From positions 144,325,767 through 144,389,766 of the forward strand of contig CM030367.1 of the NCBI GenBank assembly GCA_017893485.1: a stretch of DNA of 64,000 bases, given 5' to 3'. Shown piece by piece: positions 23,354 through 35,339 of this stretch (its first letter is position 1; every line of letters begins with the position of its first letter). The stretch is from Hemerocallis citrina (Eukaryota; Streptophyta; Magnoliopsida; Asparagales; Asphodelaceae). The position numbers and the translations under genes are program-made. The notes under the pieces were generated by a model, which did no database searches, was not told where the DNA came from, and was given only the letters and a program-made list of their open reading frames with translations.

Positions 23354-26000
23354 TTTGGTATCATCAAATGAAATAAGTAATAAAGGTTTCAGACTTTAAT
23401 TTTACATACATAATAAGAATTTTACCTCAAAACGAATCATCACCTTCTTTGTAGCACTCTCTTCTCTGCTTGAATCTTCTTCATATGCATTGGACCCGCT
23501 AAATAAATGTCTTCAATAGGTTAGTAAAAAAAAGGCAAGATTGAGTGCGTCAATATTTTTAAACTAAAAATGGATATATTACCTAGGAACTTTGTTTGGA
23601 AAATTTCTTGAATCATTTCCGGTTCTCTGCAAGCCACATGTCTTGCATCGTCTAAGTTTTTGGTGAAATTGCTTTCTTATTGGATTCAATATCTTCCCTC
23701 TAAGTCTTCCCTTTGTAGTGCACTGTCGAGGGTCTCCCACCGGTATATGTGCATGTCCAATGCCTTCAGCATGTTTTCCACCACTTTGGGGTTGTGCACT
23801 ACTCTCGTGATGTCCGCTAATTTCGGGGTGTAGATGAGAAATGCCCTCAATGCCCTTAAGCACGTGGTGGAGCATGTATGTAACTTTCTTTGGAAGAACA
23901 ACCAAGATCGACCAACTTTTTTAAGTGATGGCTCAATTCACAATTGCGGGAAGCAAAATTGTCGCTAGTGCCACCGTGAACAGATGTGTAGCTTCTTCTC
24001 ATGCGATCCCAGGTCCATCTTTTTGTAATATATTACTTCGGTAATGTACTGTAATTGATGAACCGAAGAACTGCCAAAATATGTTTGCACGGAATGTCTA
24101 CGAATTGAAACAAGCAACAAGGATATTTAGCCATATTCTTGTGTGTGTATATTTGAACCGCCCTTCCCGATTCTGAATTACCACAAAGCTTCACATAGAA
24201 AGATGAATTATCCGGTGTTTTGACATCGGCTATGAAAGTCACATTAAATAATAAGTTTTGCTGGACTTCATCTTGGAATTTCTAGAAAATATTCAATGTG
24301 TAGATTCGAGCCATTTGTGCCTCCATAGCCCATTCGATCTTCAATTTCGGTCTCTTCTCACGATTGTTGTAATGCCCTATAATTTTTAATACAATATCTT
24401 GAATTAATGAATAATTTTTAAATCAATTTATTTAATTATTTTGAAATTTCAAAAAAAATTACATTTTTACACGTGCAAATATTTTTTAAAGTGTGAATTT
24501 AGAATTATGAGTTGATCATGAGTTGATCAACAACTTCTATTATTTTGTATTGGGTATATTTGAATTTTTGGAATTTTTCTGAATAAAGAAAACTATTTTT
24601 GTAAATTTTTGAAAGAAATTGGCCTTTTTGTAAAAAGTCGTTTAGGGGTGAAAATTTAACTAAAAATTGTTTGGCTGCATTTAGGGCCAGATATTCAGTA
24701 TAAGGCTCTAAGAAATTAGATTATATCCATATTTTATTGATTTTGATTGATTTAATTGAATAAATATATAATTGCGCAATTTTGAGATTGTTCGGGACTT
24801 TATTGCAAATATACTTCTGGAGAGTAAAAGACAGAAAATTTATTTGGAAAACCTAATATTTATTTTTAGATAATAATTCTATTTTTTCTGGATTTTTACG
24901 AATATTTTATGGCTTATTTGTAAATATTACAAAGAGAATGACTTTTGTGCAAAATTGTCACTTGGAGTAAAAACTCCAGATTTTGAATTTTCTAGGCTTC
25001 ATATATTATTTGCCTTTATTATTCTTGGAGTTTTGAATCTTGGTTTTTTGGACTTTCGCATGGAGGAGGAGTCTTCTTTCTTTGTTCTTCATTAAACTTC
25101 TTTGAGGTGAGTGATACTTCTAGTCTTTTGATGTGTTTTACTCATATTATCATGATGAATGAACTTATGAGTTTACATGAACTAAAGATGCAATTTTTAT
25201 GAGAGATAACCATGTTTAATTAATTTTGAATGTTAAATATTGATGATAGGTGAAAAATCTAACTTGGGATCTATGGATTTAATTGTAGTTAATAAAGATA
25301 TGTAGAAACAATTAGAACTTGCTCCATGCTCTTCAATTCATACTTGATTGATTATAAAGTTGAGATCTTTCCATTTTATAGGTTGTTCTTAATCATCAAA
25401 AATTGAAATTCAATATTAGGATTTGAATAATAGTTGTATGGACCGAAAGTAAGTTATTTTGAATAAAGTGGTTTATGCATGAAAGATCTAAAATTTATAT
25501 TGTTTGAACCTATATGTGCATGTGGTTGTATAAATCTATATGTGTGAGTAAAGAACATGGTTGAATTGTTAAAATATGAATCACTATTTTTCCATATGAT
25601 TTGTAATGGGATGAAAGTTTGAATTTCGATACACAAATATGGAATAAAATAATTATAAAAACATAACTAAAAGTATTGGGAACCAAGGGATAGGGTTTGG
25701 GGGGTTTAAACCCATGGTTTGAAGGTCAGGGGTTCGGATGAACAGTAACTGAAGTTACTATTCATCCCGAACAGTAGCAGTAGCTACATGTTGTTGTTTT
25801 CTGTTTCAGTTTGGATCACGATTTTGACCGAGTTGCAGATGGAATTATTAGAAACTTATAAAATAGAAATTGTAGCTCACTGTGTCTAGTTTCTAGAACA
25901 TCTGACAGATCCTCAATCCGATTATAGATTGTGAGATATGCAATTTCTACCACTGTACTGTCGCAGTTTCAGATTTTTAAAACAACAGTTAGTTTTCAAA

Positions 26001-26571
26001 ATTTATCGAATATGAACCCTTTAATATAATTTATTTGATTACAGATCTTTATGGTGGATTCCTCACTGTGTGCTGAATTTAATTTGATTTTTTCAGAATT
26101 TAATATTGATTTTTTAATGTACTGTTTGTAGAAATGAAATCATGTAACTTTTAGATTTTTTGATTATAGATAACTTCATAATTTATCGAATATGAACCGT
26201 TTAATCTAATTTATTTGATTCTAGATTTTTATGGTGGATTCCTTGCTGTGCACTAAATTTATTTTAATTTTCCCATAATTTAATATTGATTTTTGAATAT
26301 ACTTTTTTGAGAAACGAAATCATATAACTTTCAAATTTTTTGATAAAAGATAGTTTCAGAATTTATCGAATAGGAACCCTTTAATCTAATTTATTTGGGC
26401 CCAAATTTTTATGGTGGATTCCTTGATATGTGCTGGATTTAAGTGAACTTTCCAGAATTTAAAATTAATTTTAGAATGTACTGTTGAGGAACGAAGTCAT
26501 GTAACTTTCAGATTTTTGGATAAAAGATAATTTTCAGAATTTATCGAATATGAACCCTTTAAACTAATTTA
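26001..26571. repeat. 180-bp tandem repeats, interrupted by the copia insertion
   Basis: ATTTATCGAA recurs at 26001, 26181, 26361 and 26539, a period of 178-180 bases. Each unit also has TTTATGGTGGATTCC and GAAATCATGTAACTTTC-like segments. The fourth unit is cut by the copia element at 26571 and resumes at 31665-31810. Confidence 0.88.
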
Positions 26572-26831
26572 TGTTATAAATAAACTATTAAGTGTGAATT
26601 GTCTATTGAACTTCCCCCCCACTATTTCCACATTCTCCACTACCACATTGCATTCATTCATATTTATTCATATGTAATAATTATGCAATTGTCTCTTTGT
26701 ATTCCTTGTAAGCCTATAAATAGGCCATTGGGGATTCATTTGTAAAGGAGAAGAAAATATTATGAATGAGAATAATCTTCTTCCCTCTTGTCTCTATTTC
26801 CTTTGTTTAGTGTTTACATTATTTTATAACA
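26572..26831 (+). mobile_element. 5' LTR of the copia element
   Basis: 260 bp, TGTTATAA to TTATAACA. GCCTATAAATAGGC at 26712-26725 carries a TATA box framed by a 6-bp inverted repeat and is the likely promoter. Directly after the LTR, CTTTATCAGCACGAG (26832-26846) is in the primer-binding-site position; I do not assign a tRNA. Confidence 0.95.
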
Positions 26832-26898
26832 CTTTATCAGCACGAGTCTCTACTTTTCGACTCTCAAGTTCATCTCAGAAAAGGAAAAATGTTTGGCC

Positions 26899-27204
26899 TT
26901 ATATATGTAAGTATGTTAATCTCGAGTTCATCTTATTATTTTTTACTTTTGATCATTTCCTTAAGATCAATATAACTTAGTATGCTCTACACTCGCCATT
27001 TTTTTATGGATCTTGTGTATCAGAAAAGTTACATTTTGATCTCGTCTTTTTTTATATATGTAAGTATGTTAATCTCGAGTTCATCTTATTATTTTTTACT
27101 TTTGATCATTTCCTTAAGATCAATATAACTTAGTATGCTCTACACTCGCCATTTTTTTATGGATCTTGTGTATCAAAAATGTTACATTTTGATCTCGTCT
27201 TTTT
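26899..27204. repeat. 153-bp tandem duplication in the copia leader
   Basis: Two near-identical copies (26899-27051 and 27052-27204), both running from ATATATGTAAGTATG to TTTTGATCTCGTC. It lies between the PBS and gag, so it is an untranslated leader duplication. Confidence 0.9.
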
Positions 27205-27292
27205 ATTTTTAATTATGCATATAATTTTATTATGTTCTTATTTTTCAAAGCTCTTGATAATAACCAACAAGAATTACTTATCATGAGTTTTG

Positions 27293-27520
27293 GATATTGA
27301 AATTCATTTGAATACCGAAAGTCTCAAAGAGACAATTGATGGATTCAAAGAATCATCTAAATGAGATCATACGAAAGATATAACGAAAACAATAATTTTC
27401 TTTTGTCACAATCTCCCTGAAGGAGTGAAAGATGATTGTATCAAAATCAATGATCCTGAAGATCTCTTGAAATTTAAATTAAATATTGTTCATCTAGCAA
27501 AAGGAATTATATGAGAATTT
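27293..27520 (+). pseudogene. Copia gag fragment
   Basis: One frame reads DIEIHLNTESLKETIDGFK, a stop, then KTIIFFCHNLPEGVKDDC and INDPEDLLKFKLNI. This is the pattern of the N-terminal Gag region of plant copia elements (Leu-rich helix, then H.L.EG). The rest of the stretch up to about 28900 is AT-rich and shows no protein I can recognise; the remainder of gag and its zinc knuckle are lost. Confidence 0.6.
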
Positions 27521-28912
27521 GACATATCAAAGTTAAAGATCCCGAAGATCTCTCGAAATGAAGAAAATATTGTTTGTATGATAACAATACAATGAGTATA
27601 AATTGATGACGATCCTGTAGATCTAAATATGCATAACTGTGACTAACTATAAATGTATGGAAAAATGACGATTTCGTCTTATATATTGGACATGCTCCAT
27701 TCCCCGAAGTGAATGTGATGCTATATAATTGGTCTAGTGATTACAAGCTCTGCTTCAACTATTCGAGGGTCTATCTGTTGTCAATATTTCTGCAACAACA
27801 TTTCCTTAAACACTAGATTGGCTCCACAGTTATCTTCTTCAGTTATGAAAAATTACTTGCATTTAGTTTGAGTTGCTCAGAGTACGAGGGTATTAAATTA
27901 TGCCAATTTGTTCTTTATCCTTTTCTTAAAGGGTTGATGACATTAGAATGAATGCACAGCTGATCTTCAAAATTAAATTACTTCTCTCTAGTTTTTCACT
28001 TCAAATTTTACCAATATAATCATGTAATCAATCAAGTTTGTGGTCGGTCATAGCTGCCTTCAGGTTGTCAACGTGTTCATGTTTGTGCATGCATGTAATA
28101 CACCAGCATTCGTTTCTCCCTTAATGTTTTTACACTCTATATTTATTTTGTTTAATTCATTAGTTAATTTCAAATTTAGTCCATTAAGAACATGTTATAT
28201 ATATTATGTGTTCTGTATTTATTTTCCAACTACTTTTGTCTGCTTGTGCATTTTATTTTTGTTACTCATATATTAGATGTACAACCATACTTCACTTATC
28301 TTTCATCTTGTGCATTTACATGTATGCATCTTGGCTTATCAAAAGATCTATAAATTCCTTTATTAACTCATGCTTTCGAATGTTGTAAAGGACGGATCTA
28401 AAGTTGCATTATTAACCACATGCATCATGTATCTTCTAGTAGGAATCAGTCAGAGAGAAGATGTTAAATAAGAAATTTATTCTTGGAAGTAATTGAAGCA
28501 TACTTTTACCAAATTTCATGTATATTTCAGGAATTTAAGACCTCACTGAATATTGGTTACATGAGTACTAAATCATAAATGTTCAATCTATTTATTTCAT
28601 GATTTAATTACCTTGTTTAATTCTGCGGTTCATCTGGTGAGAATGAGGTAACTGATATCATTCATTTCATATGTTTTGATTGATAATACTCTTTCTCAGT
28701 TCATACCACATAGTTGCTCATTCATATTGTATGTTTTGAATGATAATAGTCCATTTTTTCTTCTTTATCTAGATTATGAATACTTTATGTTTTGAAAGGT
28801 TCTTGTGGGTGTGGTTTTGATGTTCTTGTGGGTTACATCAAGTTGGGACAAATGTCTTGAAGACATTATTACCACACACACTCTATAATACATATTCTCA
28901 CATCTGAGAAAT

Positions 28913-30607
28913 GATCAAGCACATGTCAATACCATATCAGGCTGTGTAAAGATAATTGAAGGCTCCGGAAGAGCAAATTTTATAATGCCAGAAGGCACAA
29001 AATTCATAATTGAAAATGAATTATTTTTGCCTAAGTCTCAAAGAAACTTATTAAGTTTTAAAGATATTCGTCTAAATGGATATCATATTGAGACTATAAA
29101 TGAAAAAAGTATTGAATATCTTTGTATTACCTCAACTATGATGGGCAAAAAGTGTGTGTTAAAAAAAAAAAAAAAATTTTAGCAGCTTTCTCATCTGGAT
29201 TGCATTATACAACTATAAGAATGGTTGAATCATATAATACAGTAAATATGAAGTTTACTGATACTGTAAACCAGAAGTTTACAGATATATTTAAGGTTTG
29301 GCATGATCATTTATAAAACGGATCCAATGGATTGCTAGACCAATACTTATGAAATCAAATCTCCCCGTTTGGGCCTGGGGACATGCTGTTTTACATGCAG
29401 CACAACTTATACGCATCCGGCCAACCAGTTATAATGATAATTCTCCCTTTGGTTCATCGTCAGGAACCAAATATTTTCCATTTACGAATTTTCGGATGTG
29501 CGGTATATGTCTTAATTAATCCACCACAACGCACAAAAATGGGACCTCGAAGGAGGACGAGAATATATGTTGGGTATAAATCTCCATCTATAATCAAGTA
29601 TATTGAACCGATGACTGGAGATTTGTTTACTATAAGGTTTGCAGATAGTCACTTTGATGAATGACTATTCCCAACATTAGGGGGAGATAATAAACAGTTG
29701 GAAAAAGAGATTTCATGGAATGAATTATCATTGAAAAGTTTAGATCCTCGAACAAAAGAAAGTGAATTAGAAGTTCAAAGGATAATTCATTTGCAAGGTA
29801 CTGCAAATCAACTGCCAGACGCATATACTGACCACAAAAGAGTAACAAAATCTCATATTCCAGCTGTAAATGCTCCTATCAAAATTGATGTTCCTGAAGG
29901 ACAACCTATAATTGCTAGTGAGTCTAAGGCACGCTTGAAGCGTGGTAGACCACTTGGTTCCAAAGATAAATATCCTCGAAAAAGAAAAGGAGCAAATAAC
30001 CATGATTGTCAAATCGAGGATGTCTCTCCAGAAGAGACCATTGACATAGTTAATAATGAAGAGAATCAGGTACCTGAAATTAATGAAAATGAAGAGATCT
30101 CGATTAACTATGTTATTATGGGAATAAGATGGGACCGGAATAATATAATTGTCGACAATATTTTTTTATATAATATAGCGCGCGATATCATAAATGAAAA
30201 CGAGGATCATGAACCTACCTCTGTGGAAGAGTGTAGAAATAGAAATGATTGGCCAAAAATGGAAAGAGGCAATTAAGTCTGAATTAGACTCGTTTGAAAA
30301 ACGAGGAGTTTTTGGACCTGTAGTTCGAACACCAAAAGAGATCAAACCAGTAAGCTATAAATGGGTATTTGTACGAAAAAGAAATAAGATTACTAGATAT
30401 AAAGCACGACTTGTCGCACAATGTTTTACCCAGATGCCTGGTGTTGATTATGAAAAGACATATTCTCCTGTGGTGGATGCAATAAAATTTCGATATTTGA
30501 TATGTCTGGCAGTGCATGAAAGACTTGAAATGCGCCTCATTGATGTGGTCACGGCCTATTTGTATGGTTCGTTAGACCATGATATATATATATATGAAAA
30601 TCCCTGA
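28913..30607 (+). pseudogene. Copia pol remnant: protease end, integrase C-term, RT
   Basis: The region after the protease is read from 28913 (NTISGCVKIIEGSGRANF, SQRNLLSFKDIRLNGYHIET). The pre-integrase domain follows (FKVWHDHL, about 29300). The text then jumps to the integrase C-terminus (PVWAWGHAVLHAAQLIR at about 29370, then RIFGCAVYV and RIYVGYKSPSIIKYIEP), so the DDE catalytic core is deleted. A linker (29698-30276) leads to RT (SYKWVFVRKRNKITRYKARL, DYEKTYSPVVDAIKF, about 30355-30607). RT is broken before its catalytic YVDD. Bases 30608-31390 hold only a trace of RT (KALYGLKQS-like) and no RNase H. Confidence 0.85.
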
Positions 30608-31390
30608 AGGATTTAAAAGTGCCAGAAGCACATAATGATAATTCCCGGAAAAATTTACTCAGTTAAGTTAAACAAAGCTTTGTATGGATTAAAACAATCG
30701 GAACAAATGTGATATAACCATCTTAGTGAGTTTTCGATAAAAGGGACCATAATAATGGTCATATAAGCTCACATATATTTATTAAATATTCAAGGTCGAA
30801 GTCTGTTGGAACTCCTGAAGAGTTGTACAAGCCGTGCAATGTTTAAAGAAATATCTTAAGACGAAAAGACCTTGGATAAGCAAATTTCTTGTTTTGTCAT
30901 CATTTTTGTTTTCAGGTTTTTTCAAATTAAACATTTGAAAGTTGGTTTACTAGTAAGATGAAGTCCTCACTAACTCGAAGTCATTGGACTGAGTATTTAT
31001 CATATCATTATAAAGCCAGATATCAATCAAGAGATATTGGCTCCATGCGAGGCAAGGCATAGATGTGTTTGTTTGATCGCTATGACTCTATCACCTCAAT
31101 TTTTGAAAAGAATGGTAGAATTGATCGAGATTCGAGATATGAATTTTTTAAGTTCCTAATCGGATGATCTCGTCAGGGGGAGAGATGCTATGCGCTGCAC
31201 TCTTTTTCCCTTCACCAAGTTTTGTCCCACTGGATTTTCTTGGTAAGGTTTTTAACGAGGTAGCATCTTCATTCCATATCATTGTTAAAGATTATGTACT
31301 CTTTTTTCTTCACTAGGGTTTTTTCTCATTTGGGTTTTACCTAGTAAGGTTTTAACGAGGCATATTCTTATTTACATTCAATAGACATTC

Positions 31391-31399
31391 AAGGGGGGG
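31391..31399 (+). other. Polypurine tract of the copia element
   Basis: AAGGGGGGG directly abuts the TG of the 3' LTR at 31400. Confidence 0.9.
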
Positions 31400-31659
31400 T
31401 GTTATAAATAAACTATTAAGTGTGAATTGTCTATTGAACTTCCCCCCCACTATTTCCACATTCTCCACTACCACATTGCATTCATTCATATTTATTCATA
31501 TGTAATAATTATGTAATTGTCTCTTTGTATTCTTTGTAAGCCTATAAATAGGCCATTGGGGATTCATTTGTAAAGGAGAAGAAAATATTATGAATGAGAA
31601 TAATCTTCTTTCCTCTTGTCTCTATTTCCTTTGTTTAGTGTTTACATTATTTTATAACA
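31400..31659 (+). mobile_element. 3' LTR of the copia element
   Basis: 260 bp, differing from the 5' LTR at three C-to-T positions that I can see. The TATA box motif recurs at 31540-31553. It is followed by the TSD ATTTA. Confidence 0.95.
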
Positions 31660-34600
31660 ATTTATTTGAGCCCAAATTTTTATAGTTGATTCCTTGTTAT
31701 GTGCTGGATTTAAGTGAAATTTTCCAGAATTTAATATTGATTTTAGAGTGTACTGTTTTGAGTAACTATATCGTATAATGTTTCGGATTTTGTAAAAATC
31801 TATATTTTCATAGGTGATACGTGTTTCCATATATATAGACGAGTTCTCTTGGCAATATTGGTTGATAAAAAGGAATGTGATTAATGAACAATATTTTTGT
31901 ATAATAAAAACCAAGATGGGTTTAATTGGAGACTTAGGATTATGATGTGGGCCCTAGAAAGACTGTTATTGATGCTTTGGGTTGTGAGACTCTAGAGGTT
32001 GAGTGGGACCCTTGTATACTGAGAGGTTGAGTGGGACCCTTGTATACTGGTAGATAAAATTTTTTGTGGAAGTTGACCAGTTGGGGTCTTCGTTCTTGGT
32101 TTAGTTGTGTTAAGTCCAGTTGGGTACATCAACTTTAGAGAGATTATGTTCTAATTAATTAAACATAATACACATAAGGACAGGCACTAGTGGAGATGTG
32201 ATAGATCTTGGGAAATATAATTATGAGCTTTGTTGCCAGTCGGACGGATGTATTCCAGAACTGTGTATTTGTTGTGTCTCTCTAGTATGTTAGTGCATCG
32301 AAGGTCGACAGACCTATTCGCAAAATGTCTAGAAGTGAGATGGTTTTGGTATGTTCGAGTGTCGAAGGTCGACAGACCTATTCGCGGAATGTACGGTGTA
32401 TCCGCCCGTCGAGGTCGGCAAGCCTATTCGCGGGGTACTTGGTAAAGAGGTGATTCTTCAGATTTAGAGCAATGCTTACATGATCCTTGCGCATCGAGGG
32501 TGCTAGTCTGGCGAGTAGATACCCGGACTTAGGCCTATACGCTGAGTATTCTATATCTTGTTTCCATCACCGTAGTATGATTAGTTGCATGATGAGGGAT
32601 TAAACCCAATAAAGTGGAGAACGATAAGGGCTTGCACTGGACCTATGTAGTGTGGGCTATATAAAATCTGACAAGTATGCATTAGAAATCATCAAGTGCG
32701 ATTGTGTTTCCTTTACTTGTGTAATGCATGCTTGTTTTCTGTTTTCTTACACTTGACACTTAGCCTAGTTTCACTTGATGATTTATGCTTCATTTATTGT
32801 TATTTTATGTCACATCTGTTATTACTGTATTAATATGTTTCACTTGTTAACTTATGATTTTATTCTTTATGTTTCCATTTAAGTTTGTATTTTCTTTGAA
32901 TATCACTCACACCATTATGGCTAAGCTTTGTAGTTTAAGGGTTAGGGTCATCTCTAGCCTCAAGTTTTACAGGTAGGTACCATTAGCATGGAATTGAGAA
33001 CATGTGGTAGAATATTTAATATTATTAAATATTTTGTAAAAGGCATGATTGTAAAGAGAAATTGTATTTATGGTGCTTTTAGATACTGCTGTGTTGTAAA
33101 AAGAATTGTAATCCAATGTGTCTAAATTCCGATGTGCTTTGTAAAAGAGTTAATGTAAAGAAAAGTTTTAATTTTCTCGGTATTTGGTTGCTATGTTTAT
33201 GATTACAATTAAAGTTGATTCTGAGATTTGTGCCACATATTTCTAATTTTATTTATTGGAAATTTGGGGTGCTCTAATTGCGATGATTTTCATTAAGTAG
33301 CTGGTGTCTTTGCCTTTCTAAGATTCGGTCGAAGATGACGAAAAATTCATGTGAGTATTTCTTTTGGGTATGTTGCTTCAAGGAAGAAAACAGAGACTCA
33401 CTCCGTTGGCTACTCAGCATGCCGGTTCAAAATGACTCTCTTGCATAAACTAGGGCCTATTTCTCATGAATTTCAAATTTATTGTTCAACCATTTATTAT
33501 TCTCAACTTCGTATTGAAAAAAGCAATAATTTCAATTTCTTTTTGAAATTATTTTTTATATTCTTCAATATATATTATATTCTTCAAAGCATTTCTAAAC
33601 TCATCAATATTATTCAACATACGCACTTCATGCGCTAACTTACCCAAAATATGCCAAATGCAATATCTATGCTCAGTCAAAGGGAAAACTTTCTTCAGTG
33701 CAACACTGGGCCCATGATCCTCGCCCGTCACGATGCCGATCGGATCATGTCTCATTATTTCTAACCACTTTTCAAAGAACCACTCAAAGGAAGATACCTT
33801 CTCATTTGGAATGAACCCACAACCTAAGAATGTTGATTGCCAATGATGGTTGATTCCAACAAATTGAACAAATAACATTCTGTATCGGTTCTAATTGTAT
33901 GTGGTATCAAAGCAAAGTACATCCCCAAATTCTTCAAAATTCTTCATAACGGTACCATCCACCCAAATACAATAAGACAATCGGCCTTCAGGGTCTAATT
34001 GGTAATCATAAAAAAGTAAATGATCAGTCTGCTTTTTCGATTCAAAGAAGTCAATGAGCATTTACCTGTTGTGTCCTTTTATAGCTTCCATTGAGTTTCT
34101 CTTTAGATTTCTAGCATCGGTATCTGTGAATCCTAGTTTATTGTGACCTCTACTAGAACTTTGGAAGAAAAATAATTTTTTTGCACGTAGGGATATTAGC
34201 TTTTGTAAATTGATCAATTACTCTTTTATCGGATTTCGTTATAGCACGGTTTTGAGGTAACAGATGTCTTCTACCGGGTGAAGTAAATTCGTGATTGTGT
34301 GCTTCATAAAATGAATAAATAACCCATGTATTACTTTTCATTAAGTTTTACACGAACGAAAGTTTTGCAACCCATTCTAAAAGTAGTTCTCCGTCTAGCA
34401 TAATTAAGGTGACTCGGTGACTCCCCGACTTTATTACATGAATATGATTTATAAACTACATCGGCTCCCGTATATTTATTCCCATCTTTACGCGATGCAA
34501 AACCCACACATTTAGAATATGACATATAAATTTCTCGGCTTTTTATAAAGTATAAAACATTGTACCTATGAGGTGCTCGTCAACTTGCGGCCGAGATTCA

Positions 34601-34754
34601 TCACTTTCTTGTGCACACACAAAACTATTTCTGGCAACAAAATTTCTTCAACATTGTCCATATCTAATATAAAAAATAATATAACAGTTATCAATACACT
34701 AATCATTTAGACCGAATCACACTATTTGCATATATATAGGTACGAAATAAGATA

Positions 34755-35021
34755 CACAAACGACATCCAAAATTTCTGAAATTTTGCGAGTAGGTCGGAC
34801 TCATCACACACAATCCAACGCAACTTGTAGAAGTGCGTTTCGATGCACGGTTTGTGAGATATGGCCGTGTATTGCTTTCAAACACGAAGAAGAATGGAAA
34901 AGTGAAGCATTGCCGTATTTCGCAAACCGTGAGACGAAACGCACTTCTACAAATTGCGTTGGCTTTTGTGTGGTGAATCCGACCTGCTCGCAATGTTTCT
35001 TAATTTTTGGATATTGTTTGT
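34755..35021. repeat. Foldback repeat 1 upstream of the FRS start
   Basis: Arms of about 110 bases (34755-34866 and 34912-35021) are inverted copies of each other at high identity. Shared landmarks are TGCGAG, TCGGACTCATCACACA, GTGCGTTTCG and CGGTTTGTGAGATATGG on the left, with their complements on the right. The loop is about 45 bases. It lies just 5' of the FRS start codon on the coding strand, so it would be in the 5' UTR, an intron or the promoter. It could be a foldback MITE. Confidence 0.85.
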
Positions 35022-35095
35022 AGGATTTTCTAGTGTAACAATACTTAAAAATATCAGAGTTTAGTTGTTGTTGTTCGGGATACATGAGAAAATAT

Positions 35096-35335
35096 ACAAA
35101 CGACATCCAAAAATTTTGAAACTTTGCGAGTATGTCGGACTCACCACACACAAGCGAACACAACTTTTAGAGGTGAGTTTCGTCTCACGGTTTACGAGAT
35201 ATGTCCGTGTATTGCTTTTTTTTTCTTGACCAAAAGCGTTACCCGGTCATATCTTGCAAATCGTAAGTCCAAACTCACTCTTAAAAGTTGCATTAGCTTG
35301 TGTGTCATGAAACTGACCTACTCGCAAAGTTTCAT
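35096..35335. repeat. Foldback repeat 2, related to foldback 1
   Basis: Left arm 35096-35210, right arm about 35243-35335, with the same arm landmarks as foldback 1 (ACAAACGACATCC, TGCGAGTATGTCGGACTC, CACGGTTTACGAGATATG). Arms are less well matched than in foldback 1. The two foldbacks together form a direct repeat of inverted repeats. Confidence 0.8.
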
Positions 35336-35339
35336 TTTT

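Larger units (their letters stand above)
26572..31659 (+). mobile_element. Young defective Ty1/copia element, TSD ATTTA
   Basis: It is 5088 bp long with 260-bp LTRs at both ends and perfect TSDs ATTTA at 26567-26571 and 31660-31664. The LTRs begin TGTTATAA and end TTATAACA. I count three differences between them, all C/T. The internal region is badly decayed and lacks the integrase core and RNase H. It is nested inside the 24368-33276 element. Confidence 0.96.
24368..33276 (+). mobile_element. Solo-LTR-like insertion in the FRS pseudogene
   Basis: It begins TGTAATGCCCTATAA and ends GGGGTGCTCTA, an eroded version of the usual GGGGTGTTACA. Flanks are ATTGT (24363-24367) and ATTGC (33277-33281), a 5-bp TSD with one transition, and the FRS reading frame is restored when it is removed. 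Without the nested copia and its TSD it is about 3.8 kb and has no gag or pol. It contains the LTR-shared module (32590-32660) and three copies of a TCGACAGACCTATTCGC motif (32297-32435). Orientation is plus by comparison with the other LTRs. Confidence 0.85.
23426..34661 (-). pseudogene. FAR1-related (FRS)/MULE transposase pseudogene
   Basis: Minus strand, ATG at 34659-34661. Order: FAR1 DNA-binding domain (about 34560-34270; VGFASRK, FRMGCKTFVRVKL, YEAHNHEF), MULE transposase (about 33960-33390; CFDTTYN, FVGINHHWQSTFLGC, HRYCIWHI, SSQRSESLFSFL), a SWIM finger (CCLFQFVDIPCKH, about 24145-24105) and a C-terminal CCHC knuckle (RRCKTCGLQRTGNDSRN, about 23640). The transposase half is interrupted by the 24368-33276 insertion; codons rejoin exactly (ENHRN|REKRPKLK). 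A likely donor (CTAG|GTAATA at 23583) joins in frame to an exon at 23498-23426. FRS proteins are nuclear DNA-binding factors descended from Mutator-like transposases. Decay: frameshift at 34331, a stop after CFDTTYN, others downstream, and the usual second acidic residue (TDQD) reads TGED. Transposon or old FRS gene cannot be told apart by sequence alone. Confidence 0.9.
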
